Shown: in pieces, positions 14,588-16,091 of the stretch | Numbering within the stretch: the stretch's first letter is position 1 | Layout: every line of letters begins with the position of its first letter | NCBI GenBank assembly: GCA_016207285.1 | Contig: JACQPW010000076.1 | Location: 1 to 16,091, forward strand | DNA: 16,091 bases | Origin: Candidatus Kerfeldbacteria bacterium | Lineage (GTDB): Bacteria; Patescibacteriota; Patescibacteriia; UBA9570 | Direction of reading: 5' to 3' | Made by a program: the position numbers and the translations under genes | The notes under the pieces: model-generated | Told to the model about the DNA's origin: nothing | Seen by the model: the letters and a program-made list of their open reading frames with translations, nothing else | Databases searched by the model: none

Positions 14588-14783
14588 GGTATTTACCTTT
14601 AATGGTTTTAATCGAGTGCTCTACGTCCTCCAAGTAGGCCTTGAGTTGTTTGGCTAAAGCTAAGCCTTCTTCAAACTTTTTTAAGCCGGTTTCTAAGTTA
14701 TAGTTACCAGCTTCAAAATCATCCGTAATTTTCTCTAACGCCTCATATTGTTTTTGGAAATCAGCAGTTGCTTTCTTAGCCAT
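14553..14783 (-). CDS. xseB: Exodeoxyribonuclease VII small subunit
   Basis: A 76-residue, highly helical protein with the standard XseB layout: FQKQYEALEKITDDFEAG (9-26), then LETGLKKFEEGLALAKQLKA (30-49) and a charged C-terminal helix ending KGKYREL. Several copies wrap the coiled-coil arm of XseA in the Exo VII complex, which degrades single-stranded DNA from both ends. It follows xseA after 9 bp with no Shine-Dalgarno sequence and overlaps the LCP gene by 35 bp. Length and pattern are normal for the family, so the small subunit seems intact even though its partner gene carries a stop codon. Confidence 0.93.
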   Translation of the reverse strand: MAKKATADFQKQYEALEKITDDFEAGNYNLETGLKKFEEGLALAKQLKAYLEDVEHSIKTIKGKYRELTSETDSER

Positions 14784-14792
14784 AGGGTAGCA

Positions 14793-15881
14793 TTATAGCA
14801 CTGTTGAAGTAATACTTCCATCCGCTAATACCGTTTCAATCTCATCGCCAGTTTGACTTTGTTTGGTGCTGGTTAACACTGTTCCAGTGGTAGTGCGCGT
14901 AATACTATAACCCCGTTCTAGAATTTGTTTAGGGTTATAGGAATGCAACAATGATTCTAAGTGTTCCACCAGCGCGCGATATTTACCGGTTTGTTGCGAC
15001 ATGGACACCACCGCATGATTCACTCGTTCAGTCATCAGTTGATGTTGATTCGTCAAGGCTCGGTATTGTCGTGCTACAGCTACCTTTAATTGTTGGATCA
15101 CATCTGCCTTATCCGGCACTACTTGTTCCGCCGCATTCGATGGCGTAGACGCGCGCACATCGGCAGATAGTTCGGCTAAAGTAACATCACGCTCATGGCC
15201 AATGGCAGCGACCACCGGCACTTTTAAACCAAAGATAGCCCGTACTACCGCCTCATCGTTAAAGGCTTGGAGATCTTCCATTGAGCCACCGCCTCTGGTT
15301 AAAATCACCACATCTAATTGCTTACTGTAACTATGATTAATCTCTTGTAAGGCCTGCACTACGCTGGATACAGCCTGTGCACCTTGTACCGTCACTGGGA
15401 ATAACATAATTTCCAAGCCAGCCCAGCGATTTTTTAAAATCCGTAGTACATCGGTATACGCCGCCGCATCGGGTGAGGTGACAATGCCGATCCGTTTTGG
15501 AAAATGTGGCAAGGCGCGTTTGCGTGCTTCATCGAACAGACCTTCTTTCGTTAGTTTAGCTTTCAACAACTCGTATTGCCGTTTGAGCGAACCTGCCCCC
15601 ACCACCTGGATTTTATTTACCCGTAAATGAAACTTACCCGATTTAACAAACAAACCCGGTTTACCGATAACCTGAATTTCCATCCCATCTTCTAATGGTT
15701 TGTCTAATAGAAACGCTCATAAAAAACAACTCACATAACTAGTTTCGTCTTTCAGTTCAAACCAAACAAACCGGTTTTGCGTAACTTTGAAATTGCTGAC
15801 TTCACCTTGAACGCAAGCCGGAATACCGGACAGCAACTCATTCACGCCATGGACAAACTCAGAAACGGAATAGATTTGCAT
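14793..15881 (-). pseudogene. xseA: Exodeoxyribonuclease VII large subunit interrupted by an in-frame TGA
   Basis: ATG at 15881 opens MQIYSVSEFVHGVNELLSGI and continues through GEVSNFK and FELKDETSYVSCFL, the start of the XseA OB-fold. Codon 55 (15719-15717) is TGA, and the same frame carries on as AFLLDKPLEDGMEIQV through to the normal C-terminus at 14793. Without the stop the protein would be 362 residues and complete: RIGIVTSPDAA, RGGGSMEDL (196-204), GHERDVTLAE (228-237), ADVRASTPSNAAE (240-252), and a family-type end, LERGYSI...LADGSITS. Tryptophan or phenylalanine is usual at the interrupted site, so TGG to TGA is the simplest change. The 296-codon frame from the ATG at 15683 could restart translation but would lack most of the OB-fold that binds single-stranded DNA. 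A sequencing error is an alternative. The central coiled coil is short for the family. Confidence 0.85.
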
Positions 15882-15895
15882 GTCTATACAATAGG

Positions 15896-16090
15896 CTAGC
15901 TCCGATCTACGAGCACTCTATTCTGTCTATTGTCACCCTCAGTTGGATGCTCCATGCGATAAAAATGATTATCTACTCCAGGATCAGCCCGACGGAAATG
16001 TTTTTCAGGATGATGACCAATGTGTTCTAACATCCACTCCCGACCTTTATCTTCTAAGAAGGCAGCCAACTTTTGTTCAGTGGTATCAGG
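15896..16090 (-). CDS. C-terminal fragment of an unidentified protein (runs off right edge)
   Basis: An open frame enters from the right edge and ends in TAG at 15898-15896, giving 64 residues: PDTTEQKLAAFLEDKGREWM, then LEHIGHHPEKHFRRADPGVD, then NHFYRMEHPTE and a charged tail. It is rich in His, Asp, Glu and Arg and hydrophilic. I do not recognise it. It ends 14 bp before the xseA start on the same strand, so it may be the upstream gene of the xse operon. The frame is short, but composition and position fit a real gene end. Confidence 0.55.
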   Translation of the reverse strand, partial: PDTTEQKLAAFLEDKGREWMLEHIGHHPEKHFRRADPGVDNHFYRMEHPTEGDNRQNRVLVDRS

Positions 16091-16091
16091 C

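Noticed and set aside
15717..15719. TGA read as glycine (genetic code 25 of Gracilibacteria/SR1)
   Set aside because: TGA ends the subtilase, asparaginase and LCP genes exactly at overlaps with the next start, and no other gene has an internal TGA.

Overview
The window looks like a chromosomal segment of a small-genome bacterium of the Candidate Phyla Radiation (Patescibacteria) type. This rests on gene style, not on a marker gene: genes are packed with 1-35 bp overlaps and mostly lack Shine-Dalgarno sequences, and MurE is short and lacks its usual N-terminal domain. A secreted subtilase with an EF-hand-like loop, an LCP protein, an AI-2E family permease and a very large GHKL ATPase make up much of the rest. 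The genetic code is standard: TGA ends several tightly overlapping genes. The class cannot be fixed from the sequence.

Layout, left to right. (i) 3-3314 (+): a giant GHKL (Hsp90/MutL-like) ATPase with a C-terminal HExxH motif; its N-terminus lies beyond the left edge. (ii) 6797-3324 (-): an overlapping operon of secreted subtilase, four-helix membrane protein and murE. (iii) 6846-8902 (+): type I asparaginase and AI-2E family permease, joined by an ATGA overlap and divergent from the subtilase. (iv) 8903-11125: an accessory island. Two visibly GC-rich single-gene units on the minus strand encode an unknown lipoprotein and a PGRP/Amidase_2 lipoprotein with an Asp/Ser/Thr-rich linker. Each has its own promoter, a GGAG-type ribosome site and a terminator. 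AT-richer DNA carrying a palindromic repeat, present in two inverted copies around the first unit, surrounds and separates them. (v) 11196-12174 (+): lexA behind an elaborate inverted-repeat operator that encloses a DnaA-box sequence, then a stand-alone helix-hairpin-helix protein. (vi) 16090-12128 (-): the tail of an unknown gene, xseA (broken by an in-frame TGA), xseB, an LCP protein, a RecB/Cas4-like Fe-S nuclease and a DEDDy exonuclease, largely overlapping and probably one operon.

Together, regions v and vi form a DNA repair and nuclease neighbourhood (SOS regulator, Exo VII, and a nuclease pair that looks like a split TM0106/COG2251 protein) with a wall-assembly gene inside it. Region ii links wall synthesis to secretion. 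Island iv is best read as acquired DNA, with a myxobacteria-like donor suggested by the lipoprotein style. A metagenomic misassembly cannot be excluded from the sequence alone.
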